Origin: Thermoanaerobaculales bacterium
Lineage (GTDB): Bacteria; Acidobacteriota; Thermoanaerobaculia; Thermoanaerobaculales; Sulfomarinibacteraceae
Assembly: GCA_029938595.1 (NCBI GenBank)
Contig: JAOZUP010000014.1
Span: forward strand, 1 to 22,317
Length of the DNA stretch: 22,317 bases
Reading direction: 5' to 3'
Shown piece after piece: positions 1 to 6,909 of this stretch (the stretch's first letter is position 1; every line of letters starts with the position of its first letter). A program made the translations under genes and the position numbers. The notes beneath the pieces were generated by a model that worked only from the letters and a program-made list of their open reading frames with translations, was not told the DNA's origin and searched no databases.

Positions 1-99
1 AGCGCGAACCTCCCACCCGTGTCGAGGAAATCCAACCGCGTCCGTCGATGCCGTGCTTCCCACCGGACGACGCGCCCGAGACGCGTCGGTTCCGCCTCC

Positions 100-281
100 C
101 TTCTCTCTCAAGGGGGAGGGAGACTTGCCCCTCCCGACTTTTAAATAGAAGAGAGAAGTTGCGAGGCCTGCGCTCGCCTCGAGTGCAGGCCGGAGGACGG
201 GGAAACGGCGACGAATGCTTGCATTCGGAGTCGTTGCCCTGTCCTCCGGTCCCCGGCCGTTGTCCGACGACGGCCGGGACC
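100..281. repeat. Cluster of back-to-back imperfect hairpins
   Basis: Four inverted repeats lie almost end to end. An outer stem 100-108/150-158 encloses an inner G/C-rich stem 114-120/129-135. Then come 165-171/185-191, a long imperfect hairpin 192-218/221-247 (27-nt arms, 2-nt loop, a few mismatches) and 248-260/270-281 (one bulge). The last three abut with no spacer. No protein or known RNA family is recognised. It could be a REP/BIME-like extragenic element or a structured transcript; the arm complementarity is seen directly, the role is unknown. Confidence 0.6.
114..142 (+). terminator. Possible intrinsic terminator
   Basis: A seven-pair G/C stem (114-120 with 129-135) is followed by GACTTTT. 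On the plus strand this resembles a rho-independent terminator for a gene lying left of the window. The T-run is short and the stem lies inside a larger hairpin cluster, so this is only a possibility. Confidence 0.3.
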
Positions 282-311
282 TCGCCACTTGCTTGAGGCT
301 CGCTTGAATCC

Positions 312-393
312 ATCTGCGTCTATCTGCGTGATCTGCGGTTAGATTACGATGGGCTCTGTGCGCTCTCTGTGTCTCCGTGTCTCTGTGGTTTAG
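312..393 (+). repeat. Phased ATCTGCG / CTCTGTG oligomer repeats
   Basis: Two neighbouring blocks of degenerate short repeats are visible. 312-344 repeats ATCTGCGT three times and ends in GGTTAGAT; 354-396 repeats CTCTGTGT-like units and ends in GGTTTAGAT. The shared ending suggests one element type with different unit sequences. No coding potential is convincing: an ORF passing through is a shadow. Together with the hairpin cluster this accounts for most of the gene-free stretch 1-444. Confidence 0.5.
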
Positions 394-444
394 ATGTGTG
401 TGGGTGGATGGCGTGCCTGTTAGTATTCGCGAACGGAGGAGTCG

Positions 445-1227
445 TTGATCTACAAGACATCATCACAGCGTGGCGTTGGGTTCGGGGGCATGGGCGGGCC
501 GAGCGTTCCGATCCCGAGGGACCTCATCGGCATCCTGGCGGTGCTCTTCGTCACCTTCTCGCTCCAATTCTTCGAGGGTGCCGCGATCATCCCGGCCCTG
601 CTGAGACTGACGCCGGCAGTCTTCAAGGGTTTCGTCTGGCAGATCTTCACCTACCCCTTTATCGGCTGGGGTCGCTCGGGTCTGTGGTTCCTGGTCGAGC
701 TGTTGATTCTCTTCTGGTTCGGCCGCGATGTCTTCTGGCGTCTCGGCCGGCAGCGTTTCTGGACCCTGCTGGCGCGCGCCGCCATCGGTGCGGCGGTGGT
801 AGCCGTGGTAGTGCAGCTCGTGATGTCCCTGGCCGGGGTGGGGGCCACCGGGTTTGCGGCCTTTCAGCTCATGCAGGGCCAGCGCATCCTGCTCGCGATC
901 GTGATCGCCGCGTTTGCGACCCTGTGGGGCGAGGCGACGATTCTCCTTTTCTTCGTGCTGCCGGTAAAGGCGCGTTGGTTCCTGTGGCTCGAGATCCTCT
1001 TCGCCTTCATCGGGTTTCTCGAGAGCAAGGACTTTGCCGGTTTCTGCGGCGTGTGCTCCGCTGTCTTCCTGACGTACAGCGGGCTCACGAGAGGCGGCGC
1101 CGGCGGCATCCTCAGCGACTGGCGAAAGCGCGGGAGAAAATTCATCCTCGAACAGCGCCTCGGACGACTCAAACGGAAGAGGAAGTTCGACGTCATCGAC
1201 GGCGACAAGGACGACTGGATTCACTGA
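445..1227 (+). CDS. Rhomboid-like membrane protein, probably inactive
   Basis: A 260-aa integral membrane protein with about six hydrophobic segments and a basic/acidic cytoplasmic tail (about residues 210-260, rich in K/R then D). The spacing of the segments, the FTYPF stretch and the FGRDVFWRLG turn recall rhomboid proteases, where a GxSG serine and a later histidine form the catalytic dyad. Here the GASG-like site reads GATGF, and the helix where the histidine would sit reads DFAGFCGVC. The dyad therefore appears to be missing, suggesting a pseudoprotease that binds or chaperones membrane proteins. The start is TTG at 445, with GGAGG at 435-439; an in-frame ATG at 490 is an alternative. 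The family call is from pattern memory and moderately sure; inactivity is inferred from the residues. Confidence 0.6.
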   Translation: MIYKTSSQRGVGFGGMGGPSVPIPRDLIGILAVLFVTFSLQFFEGAAIIPALLRLTPAVFKGFVWQIFTYPFIGWGRSGLWFLVELLILFWFGRDVFWRLGRQRFWTLLARAAIGAAVVAVVVQLVMSLAGVGATGFAAFQLMQGQRILLAIVIAAFATLWGEATILLFFVLPVKARWFLWLEILFAFIGFLESKDFAGFCGVCSAVFLTYSGLTRGGAGGILSDWRKRGRKFILEQRLGRLKRKRKFDVIDGDKDDWIH

Positions 1228-1263
1228 ACAGAGCCAGGCTCGGAAGCCTGGCTCTGTTCAGTG
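1222..1263. terminator. Perfect 19-bp stem-loop over the stop codon
   Basis: Arms 1222-1240 and 1245-1263 are perfectly complementary around a CGGA loop. The left arm contains the TGA stop (1225-1227) of the rhomboid-like gene. On the plus strand it is followed by A-residues, not T, so it is not a textbook intrinsic terminator for that gene. It may protect the 3' end or block opposing transcription from the convergent gene. Confidence 0.6.
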
Positions 1264-1290
1264 AAAAAGGCCCAGGCGTACGCCTGGGCC
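1264..1290 (-). terminator. Intrinsic terminator for the GDSL hydrolase gene
   Basis: A perfect 22-nt palindrome (1269-1290, half-site GGCCCAGGCGT) is followed, reading the minus strand, by TTTTT (1264-1268). It lies 22 nt past the stop of the minus-strand hydrolase gene and fits a rho-independent terminator for the FadL-hydrolase unit. Confidence 0.75.
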
Positions 1291-1312
1291 AAAATTTAAA
1301 TATAGCCAACGC

Positions 1313-2701
1313 TTACGGCGTCGACCTCGGTTTGCGTCGCAGATCGACGGTGGGCAGGTCGGAACGGTCGGACTGTGGCCTGCGGATCCTCGGAGCATTG
1401 CCGAGCTTCGGCGCGAAGAGGTTGTACACCTCCTCGAATGCCTCTCGCGACAGCACGACGTCCTTGGCGGCGGCCGGGGAGATCCCCGGGGTTTGCCAGT
1501 CGCCTTCGTAGAGCATCTCGGCCATGTTCACCTGCGGGATGTTGCTGCCGTACTCGGCATTGATGAACTGAACGAGTGCGTTGGCCAACATCGCATAGCC
1601 GATGCGCTGTGCATGAATACCGTCGTAGGAAAAGAACCCGCCCAGAAGGAAGCTACCGTCGATCACGACGCCGCCATAAGACGGCGCCTCACCGGCGACG
1701 ATCTCAGCGATGAACTCGTTGGTGTCGAAGACCGGCAACCCGTAGGTAGCGGCAACTTCGGCGATGATCTCATTGAAGGCATCGACGCGGTCGTCGATGA
1801 TATCGATCTCCTCGGGGCGCAGCACGTAGCCGGGCTCGCCGGTCAAGAAGTTGAGATCCTCGGGCAGCGGTGGACCGCCGGGCAGCCCGTAGCCTTGGGC
1901 GATGAGACCGCCCGCCAGGAGGGTGACCCGTGAGTTCGGCGTCAACAGGCCCTTGGTGCCCATGAGGGGAGTGAGGCCGAGCCCCGGAATATCAACGAAC
2001 GGCGGTACCGTGGTCGCGAAGGGGATTGTGGTCGAGTACGGGAGGTTCATCAGCACGATATCGGCCGAGGTGTTCGTGACCAGGGCGCCGATGGCGTTGT
2101 TGTAGAGAAATGCGAACTGGTCGACCGGAGTCATGGTGACGCCATCGATCGGGGTGGCGGCGAGGACCGCTCCAAGCTCGTCGTTGTTGCCTATCCCGAC
2201 CGTGATGAAGGTCGGTTGCATGCCGATCGCCTGTTCGAGGGCGGTGTGGATGCCGTCCCTGAGGATCAGGTCATGCATTACGTTGTCGGTATTGCCGGCG
2301 AGCAGATTGTTGATGTCGCCGGTGGTGAAGATCATGTCGAAGAGGTTGGCTCCCGGTACCCCGAGGTTGTTGTAGGGCCGCGGGAGAGCCGCGTTGACCG
2401 GTGCCCCCGGAATCAGGCCGACGGGGAGGATCACGGGAACCGGTACCAGGTGAACGAGCTCGAGGATTGGTGGGAAGCCGGGTTCGGAGACCAGGGGCTG
2501 CTCGAATCCGGCGGCCCCCGCCTGCGTGGCGAGGATCGCCGGGTAGGAACGATCCTGGTAGAAGTCCATCAACGCGCCGGAGACAAACCCCGCGGTGAGG
2601 CTGTCTCCGAGGGCGACGTAGTTGCTGAGGTCGACTTGCGCCATGGCCGGCGCCGCCGCGAGGAGCGCCACCAGGCAGGTAATGAGAATTGTCTTTTTCA
2701 T
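1313..2701 (-). CDS. Secreted GDSL/SGNH-family hydrolase (lipase/esterase)
   Basis: A 462-aa protein with a signal peptide (residues 1-21, cleavage after AMA). SGNH blocks are visible: block I ALGDSLTAG with nucleophile Ser34, block II around Gly114-Gly117 (NLGVPG), block III GIGNND near residues 169-174, and block V DGIH with Asp360 and His363. The family hydrolyses ester bonds in lipids or carbohydrates; the substrate cannot be told from sequence. The ATG follows an AAGGAGGA site and lies 14 nt after the FadL-type channel gene, so the two are very likely co-transcribed. That suggests the enzyme releases fatty acids or hydrophobic products that the channel imports. It is longer than many SGNH enzymes, with insertions between blocks I-II and III-V. 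The last 25 residues are basic and low in hydrophobics. Confidence 0.85.
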   Translation of the reverse strand: MKKTILITCLVALLAAAPAMAQVDLSNYVALGDSLTAGFVSGALMDFYQDRSYPAILATQAGAAGFEQPLVSEPGFPPILELVHLVPVPVILPVGLIPGAPVNAALPRPYNNLGVPGANLFDMIFTTGDINNLLAGNTDNVMHDLILRDGIHTALEQAIGMQPTFITVGIGNNDELGAVLAATPIDGVTMTPVDQFAFLYNNAIGALVTNTSADIVLMNLPYSTTIPFATTVPPFVDIPGLGLTPLMGTKGLLTPNSRVTLLAGGLIAQGYGLPGGPPLPEDLNFLTGEPGYVLRPEEIDIIDDRVDAFNEIIAEVAATYGLPVFDTNEFIAEIVAGEAPSYGGVVIDGSFLLGGFFSYDGIHAQRIGYAMLANALVQFINAEYGSNIPQVNMAEMLYEGDWQTPGISPAAAKDVVLSREAFEEVYNLFAPKLGNAPRIRRPQSDRSDLPTVDLRRKPRSTP

Positions 2702-2715
2702 TGGCGTCCTCCTTT

Positions 2716-4011
2716 TTAAAACTTGATCGTGAAGGTCGCGCCGGCGAGTTGGGCCTTGCCTTCGTAAAATCCGTCGAAGCCGTCGAGCGAGTTGCCGCCC
2801 GTCGAGCGGCCTTCGGTTTTCAGGTACTCGTAGCCGAGGTCGAGGCGGAAGCGGTCGGTGAAGTAACTGAGGCCAACGGTGTAGCTGGTGCGGTCGCCGT
2901 CACCGAGCAGCGGCGACATCGACTCTACCGGCTGTCCGGTCTCGTCGAAGAGATAGCCGAGCTGAATCGCCCAGTGCTGGCTGGCGCGATACTCGCCGCC
3001 AATCCGGTACTGGGCCGCGTCCTCGTAGTTTTCCGGGATCGCCGTGCTGAACTCCGGGTTTTCTGGGAATATGATCGGGAGCTCCTGGTACGTGCTCCAA
3101 CCCATCACGCCGTACTGGCCCGAGAGCGTCAACTTCTCGTTTTGCCAGGAGAGGCCGATCGTCCAGAAGTCCGGGAAGTCGATCGTGGCTTCGATGGGAA
3201 CATCGCCGTCAAAGGGAAAAACCGTGCCGAGAACGGCGTCGAATTCCGGGTAGCCGGTGGGAATTTGGTTAAAGGCTCCATAGCCCTCGCCGGTGATGCT
3301 GAACTCCGAACGGTACACCGCACCGAGGCTGAAACCGGAACCGATCTTCCACAGCAGGCCGGCGTTCCAGGCCCAGGCCGAGTTGATGCCGTCGCTCTTG
3401 AGCCGGGCGTCGGCTACCTCGGTGAGCCGCTGGTTGAACGGGTTGATGAGGTTGATATTTTGGCTGAGCTCGATCTCGGCAATCATGTAGTCAACGCCGA
3501 TCCCGAAAGCGAAGCGTTCGCTTAGCTGGTAGGCCATGCTGACGCCGAGATCGAAGACGAAGAGGTCCGATTTCTTGGAGATGGAATTGCCGAGGAAATC
3601 ATCGTCCCACTCGGTGCCTAGGCCGAATGGGCTGAAAAACGAAAAGCTCACCTCGAGACGGTCGTTGACGGGAATGCCGACGAAAAAGTGGACCGGGAAA
3701 AAGGTCTGCTCGATCTGCTCGGCCGTGTAGCCCTCCCCGGGGTAGGGCGCCGAGCCGGTGAAGGTCTGCTCGGGCATGATCAGAATCGTGCCGAACATGA
3801 GCTGGATGCCCTCGTCAGTCTGGAAAGCCATGCCGGCCGGGTTCCAGAAGAGGGCCGAGGGGTCGTCGGCCACCGCCGTCATGGCGCCGGCCATCCCCAT
3901 CGTGCGGTTGCCGACCTCGAAGAGGGCAAAGCCCGAGCCCCAGGTCAGCGACGGCATGACCAGGAGCGCCACCGCCACCAGAAGAGAATGTCTATGGTTC
4001 TTCACGATCAT
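2716..4011 (-). CDS. FadL/OmpP1/TodX-type outer-membrane transporter
   Basis: A 431-aa outer-membrane beta-barrel. The signal peptide covers about residues 1-25, and the mature protein begins GSGFALFE, like the N-terminal hatch of FadL. A MGMAGAMTAVADDPSALFWN stretch with NPAG follows, a hallmark of this family. The remainder alternates short hydrophobic strands and polar turns and ends in a C-terminal Phe (TFTIKF), as expected for BAM-inserted barrels. FadL proteins take up long-chain fatty acids or other hydrophobic compounds; the exact substrate is unknown. The start ATG has a strong AAGGAGG about 6 nt upstream. The gene is first in a two-gene unit with the GDSL hydrolase and is divergent from the CRTAC1-like gene. 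No truncation is evident. Confidence 0.88.
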   Translation of the reverse strand: MIVKNHRHSLLVAVALLVMPSLTWGSGFALFEVGNRTMGMAGAMTAVADDPSALFWNPAGMAFQTDEGIQLMFGTILIMPEQTFTGSAPYPGEGYTAEQIEQTFFPVHFFVGIPVNDRLEVSFSFFSPFGLGTEWDDDFLGNSISKKSDLFVFDLGVSMAYQLSERFAFGIGVDYMIAEIELSQNINLINPFNQRLTEVADARLKSDGINSAWAWNAGLLWKIGSGFSLGAVYRSEFSITGEGYGAFNQIPTGYPEFDAVLGTVFPFDGDVPIEATIDFPDFWTIGLSWQNEKLTLSGQYGVMGWSTYQELPIIFPENPEFSTAIPENYEDAAQYRIGGEYRASQHWAIQLGYLFDETGQPVESMSPLLGDGDRTSYTVGLSYFTDRFRLDLGYEYLKTEGRSTGGNSLDGFDGFYEGKAQLAGATFTIKF

Positions 4012-4157
4012 CCGAACCTCCTTCCGCTAATAACGGTGTCGTTGTGTCGCTGAATCGACCTCTCATGCTACGGCGGCATGTCCGGGTCGTCAACACGTCC
4101 GATTGGATCGGTGTAACTCTGCCGGAGCCAGCAGAAAAGGACTGGGCGGAGGTGATG
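4012..4157. promoter_or_regulatory. Divergent intergenic region (fadL-like / CRTAC1-like)
   Basis: This 146-nt gap lies between two outward-facing genes and must hold promoters for both. The ribosome-binding sites AAGGAGG (minus, 4017-4023) and GGAGG (plus, 4148-4152) are clear. I see no confident -35/-10 pair on either strand. Confidence 0.4.
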
Positions 4158-5663
4158 ATGAACAGCAGGCTGATCCACGCCGTATCGATGTCGGTTCTCG
4201 TTTTTTTGGCGGCTGCGCCCGCCGCTTCGCAGGTGGTTTTCACGGATATTACCGAGCAGGCCGGAGTCGCGTTGACTGGGCTCTTGATCGAATCGGTGGC
4301 GTGGGGTGACTACGACAACGACGGTGATGAGGACCTCTATCTGACCGGCGACGGGACCAACCGTCTATTTCGTAATGATGGGGGCGGCGAATTCACCGAC
4401 GTCACCGACACCGCCCGCGTCGGCAACTCACGCTTCAGCGTCGGCACCGCCTTTGGCGATCTCGACAACGACGGTGATCTCGACCTCTACGTCGTCAACT
4501 TTGACGTGGGGCCGGACGTCCTGTATCGGAACGATGGGCCGGTTGGTCCGGGCGGTTCGTATCGTTTCACCGATATCACAGGAACCGCTGGGACGACTCT
4601 CGAGCGCTCGAGCCGGGGCATGACTTTCGTGGATTATGACCGCGACGGGTTGCTCGACATTTTCGTCCTCGCTATCGGGCCGAACATCCTCTACCACAAC
4701 GAGGGTGGTTTGCGCTTCCGCAACGTCGCCGCCGCCCTCGGTGTGGACCAGGACGATCAGGGGGTTGGAGTGGTGGCGCTTGATCTCGACGACAACGGCT
4801 GGCCCGACCTCTTCACTGGAAATCGAAGTGGCAACCCGAGCAACCTCTACCTGAACCACGGGGGCGAATTCGAAGATATTGCGAGCTCGGCCGGAATCAC
4901 GGCTCGTGGCCTTGGCATGGGTGTGGCTGCCTTCGATGCCGACAATGACCTCGACTTCGACCTCTACTGGACCTCGTGGCCGGAGGTGGCCAACGCCCTC
5001 TACGAAAACCAGGGAGGGCTCGAGTTCGACAATGTGGCTCAGGCATCTGGGACTGATGACCCGCTGGGCTGGGGCATCAGCGTCAACGCCGGCGATGTCG
5101 ATCTCGACGGCTGGCAGGACTTCTTCGTCACCAACGGCTTCAGCAGTTCCTCGGCGCCAAATGTGCTCTTTCTTAATGACCGTGACGGCTCCTTTTCCGA
5201 CACCACTGAGGCCATCGGCGGCGGTGATTTTGACGGACGCGGCGTCGCCTTTGCGGATTTCGACAGCGACGGCGACCTCGATCTTGTCGTGACCGCCGAC
5301 GCTGGCCAGGCGACCAGGTTGTGGCGCAACGACAGCGCCACCGGGAACCACTGGCTCGGTCTGCGGCTCAGGGGTACCGAATCCAACGCCAGCGCAATCG
5401 GCGCTCGAGTGGTCGTGAAAACCGCGGCTGGAGCGATGGTTCAGGAGGTGAGCGGCGGGGCCGGCAGGGGTTCGCAAAACAGTCTCCCGCTGGAGTTTGG
5501 ACTCGGGTCGGCGACATTGGTTGAGGAGCTGGTCGTGCGCTGGCCGAAAGGCACCGTTCAGACCTTCCGGAACGTGGCTGTGGACCAGTACCTCGAGTTG
5601 ACCGAGCCGTTCGCCGCGACCCGAAGGGGCGGCGGCCGGCGGGTCCCCCGGGGGGCAGAGTGA
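4158..5663 (+). CDS. Secreted FG-GAP/VCBS repeat protein, CRTAC1 family, with ASPIC/UnbV domain
   Basis: A 501-aa exported protein. A signal peptide (MNSRLIHAVSMSVLVFLAAA, cut near PAASQ) precedes a seven-bladed propeller. At least seven calcium-binding DxDxDGxxD-type loops are seen, such as DYDNDGDEDLYL, DLDNDGDLDLYV and DFDSDGDLDLVV, spaced about 50-60 residues apart. The C-terminal part (about residues 395-484), with GTESNASAIGARV and ELVVRWPKGTVQ, is an ASPIC/UnbV domain. The family is typical of Acidobacteriota, Planctomycetota and Bacteroidota; its role (surface binding or matrix) is poorly known. An in-frame start at 4044 would add 37 residues before the signal peptide, and 4155 is an adjacent ATG; 4158 fits best with GGAGG at 4148-4152. 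The stop lies within an inverted repeat. Confidence 0.85.
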   Translation: MNSRLIHAVSMSVLVFLAAAPAASQVVFTDITEQAGVALTGLLIESVAWGDYDNDGDEDLYLTGDGTNRLFRNDGGGEFTDVTDTARVGNSRFSVGTAFGDLDNDGDLDLYVVNFDVGPDVLYRNDGPVGPGGSYRFTDITGTAGTTLERSSRGMTFVDYDRDGLLDIFVLAIGPNILYHNEGGLRFRNVAAALGVDQDDQGVGVVALDLDDNGWPDLFTGNRSGNPSNLYLNHGGEFEDIASSAGITARGLGMGVAAFDADNDLDFDLYWTSWPEVANALYENQGGLEFDNVAQASGTDDPLGWGISVNAGDVDLDGWQDFFVTNGFSSSSAPNVLFLNDRDGSFSDTTEAIGGGDFDGRGVAFADFDSDGDLDLVVTADAGQATRLWRNDSATGNHWLGLRLRGTESNASAIGARVVVKTAAGAMVQEVSGGAGRGSQNSLPLEFGLGSATLVEELVVRWPKGTVQTFRNVAVDQYLELTEPFAATRRGGGRRVPRGAE

Positions 5664-5736
5664 TCGAGTAATCAGTTATCGGTGATCAGTAGCCGGCCCG
5701 TCAACTCGATCACTGATCACTCGATGACTGATCACT
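5661..5736. repeat. Inverted GATCA/CAGT oligomer repeats
   Basis: The left arm (5662-5690) has GATCGAGT and ATCAGTTATCGGTGATCAGT. The right arm (5704-5736) has ACTCGATCACTGATCACTCG followed by ATGACTGATCACT. The arms are made of the same short unit in opposite orientation, separated by a G/C-rich loop (5691-5703). The TGA stop of the CRTAC1-like gene (5661-5663) is the first part of the repeat. On the other side it lies a few bases past the convergent reductase stop. It could form a 3'-end hairpin for both transcripts. Confidence 0.65.
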
Positions 5737-5748
5737 TGCTCCGGCGCG

Positions 5749-6741
5749 TCAGCGCAGGTCCGGCTCCTGCTCCGGCTTGTTGTCGACGATGGCCTCGATC
5801 CGCCCGAGTACCTCCGGCGTGAGGCGTTCGTACACCTCCATCGCCTTCATGTTTTCCTCCACCTGCTCAGGCCGGGAGGCGCCGGTGATGACCGTACTGA
5901 CGTTGGGATTTGCGAGGCACCATGCGAGGGCGAGCTGTGCCATGGTGCAGTCGAGCTCCTCGGCGATAGGCGCCAGCTGTCGCAGCTTGGCGATGGTCTC
6001 CTCGACCTTTGCTCCCGCGACACGGGAACGAAGCCACTCGTATCCCTCGATGGTGGTACGGGTGTCCGGGGGAACGCCATCGTTGTACTTGCCCGTGAGC
6101 AGACCACTGGCCAACGGACTCCAGATGGTGGTGCCGAGACCGATTCGCTCGTAGAGCGGGGCGTACTCGCGCTCAACCCGGTCGCGGTGGAAGAGATTGT
6201 ACTGCGGTTGCTCCATCTGGGGCGGGATGAGGCGCTCACGCCGCGCCACGTGGTAGGCCTCGAGGATGCGCTCGGCCGGCCACTCGCTGGTGCCCCAGTA
6301 CAGGGCTTTCCCCTGGTTGATGACGTGGTTCATCGCACGGACGGTCTCCTCGACCGGGGTGTGGAAATCCGGACGGTGGCAGAAAATCAGATCCACATAA
6401 TCGAGCTGGAGCCGTGCGAGCGCGGCATCGGTTCCCTCGATCACATGTTTCCGCGACAGCCCACGGACGTTGGGACCCTCGCCGCCCCAGAAGATCTTGG
6501 TCGAGACCACGAAATCGGAGCGTTTCCAGCCCGATTTCGACAGCACCGCCCCCATGATCTGTTCGGCCACGCCGTCCGCATAAACCTCCGCATTGTCGAA
6601 GAAGTTGACCCCTGCCTCCCATGCGGCGTTCATGCACTCGGCAGCCTTGTCCTCATTCATTTGCGGGCCGAAGGTGACCCAGGCGCCAAAGCTGAGAGCC
6701 GATACCTTGAGGCCGGAGTTTCCTAGAAAGCGATATTCCAT
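5749..6741 (-). CDS. Aldo/keto reductase (KCNAB/YghZ-like)
   Basis: A 330-aa NADPH-dependent oxidoreductase of the aldo/keto reductase superfamily, with a cytosolic TIM barrel. The catalytic tetrad is complete: Asp49 and Tyr54 in FFDNAEVYADG, Lys82 in STKIFW and His122 in FCHRPD. The C-terminal cofactor region has VITGASRPEQVEEN, typical of the group related to potassium-channel beta subunits and bacterial YghZ. These enzymes reduce aldehydes or ketones; the substrate here is unknown. The chosen start (MEYRFLGNSGL) follows AAGGAG by about 6 nt and matches the usual family N-terminus; an upstream ATG at 6771 would add ten unrelated residues. It lies downstream of the transporter gene on the same strand, but a 168-nt gap with repeats separates them, so co-transcription is uncertain. 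Confidence 0.88.
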   Translation of the reverse strand: MEYRFLGNSGLKVSALSFGAWVTFGPQMNEDKAAECMNAAWEAGVNFFDNAEVYADGVAEQIMGAVLSKSGWKRSDFVVSTKIFWGGEGPNVRGLSRKHVIEGTDAALARLQLDYVDLIFCHRPDFHTPVEETVRAMNHVINQGKALYWGTSEWPAERILEAYHVARRERLIPPQMEQPQYNLFHRDRVEREYAPLYERIGLGTTIWSPLASGLLTGKYNDGVPPDTRTTIEGYEWLRSRVAGAKVEETIAKLRQLAPIAEELDCTMAQLALAWCLANPNVSTVITGASRPEQVEENMKAMEVYERLTPEVLGRIEAIVDNKPEQEPDLR

Positions 6742-6800
6742 ATTCGAGCTCCTTTCAGGATCGTAAATCATAGCAATCCCGTGGCAGAGGCCGATTTCTT

Positions 6801-6901
6801 ATCGCTATCGCTATCGCTATCGCAATCGGTATCGAAATCGAATTCTCAAGGTGGCGACAATGCCCGTCGATAGCGATAGCGATCCCAATAGCGATAACGA
6901 T
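6801..6901. repeat. Inverted ATCGCT hexamer repeats
   Basis: The left arm (6801-6840) is (ATCGCT)3 decaying into ATCGCAATCGGTATCGAAATCG. The right arm (6868-6901) is CGATAGCGATAGCGAT, then AATAGCGATAACGAT, the same hexamer inverted. The intervening 27 nt are unrelated. Reading the minus strand, it starts 8 nt after the transporter stop and precedes the reductase gene. Nothing else is evident in the 168-nt gap. Confidence 0.75.
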
Positions 6902-6909
6902 CAGCACTC

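Noticed and set aside
48..296. Possible 82-aa gene
   Set aside because: It runs through the hairpin cluster, has no ribosome-binding site and no recognisable composition; the structure explains the region better.
369..1511. 380-aa open frame on the plus strand
   Set aside because: It overlaps the rhomboid-like gene in another frame and continues into the antisense of the hydrolase; the protein is Arg-rich with no domain, typical of a G/C-rich shadow.
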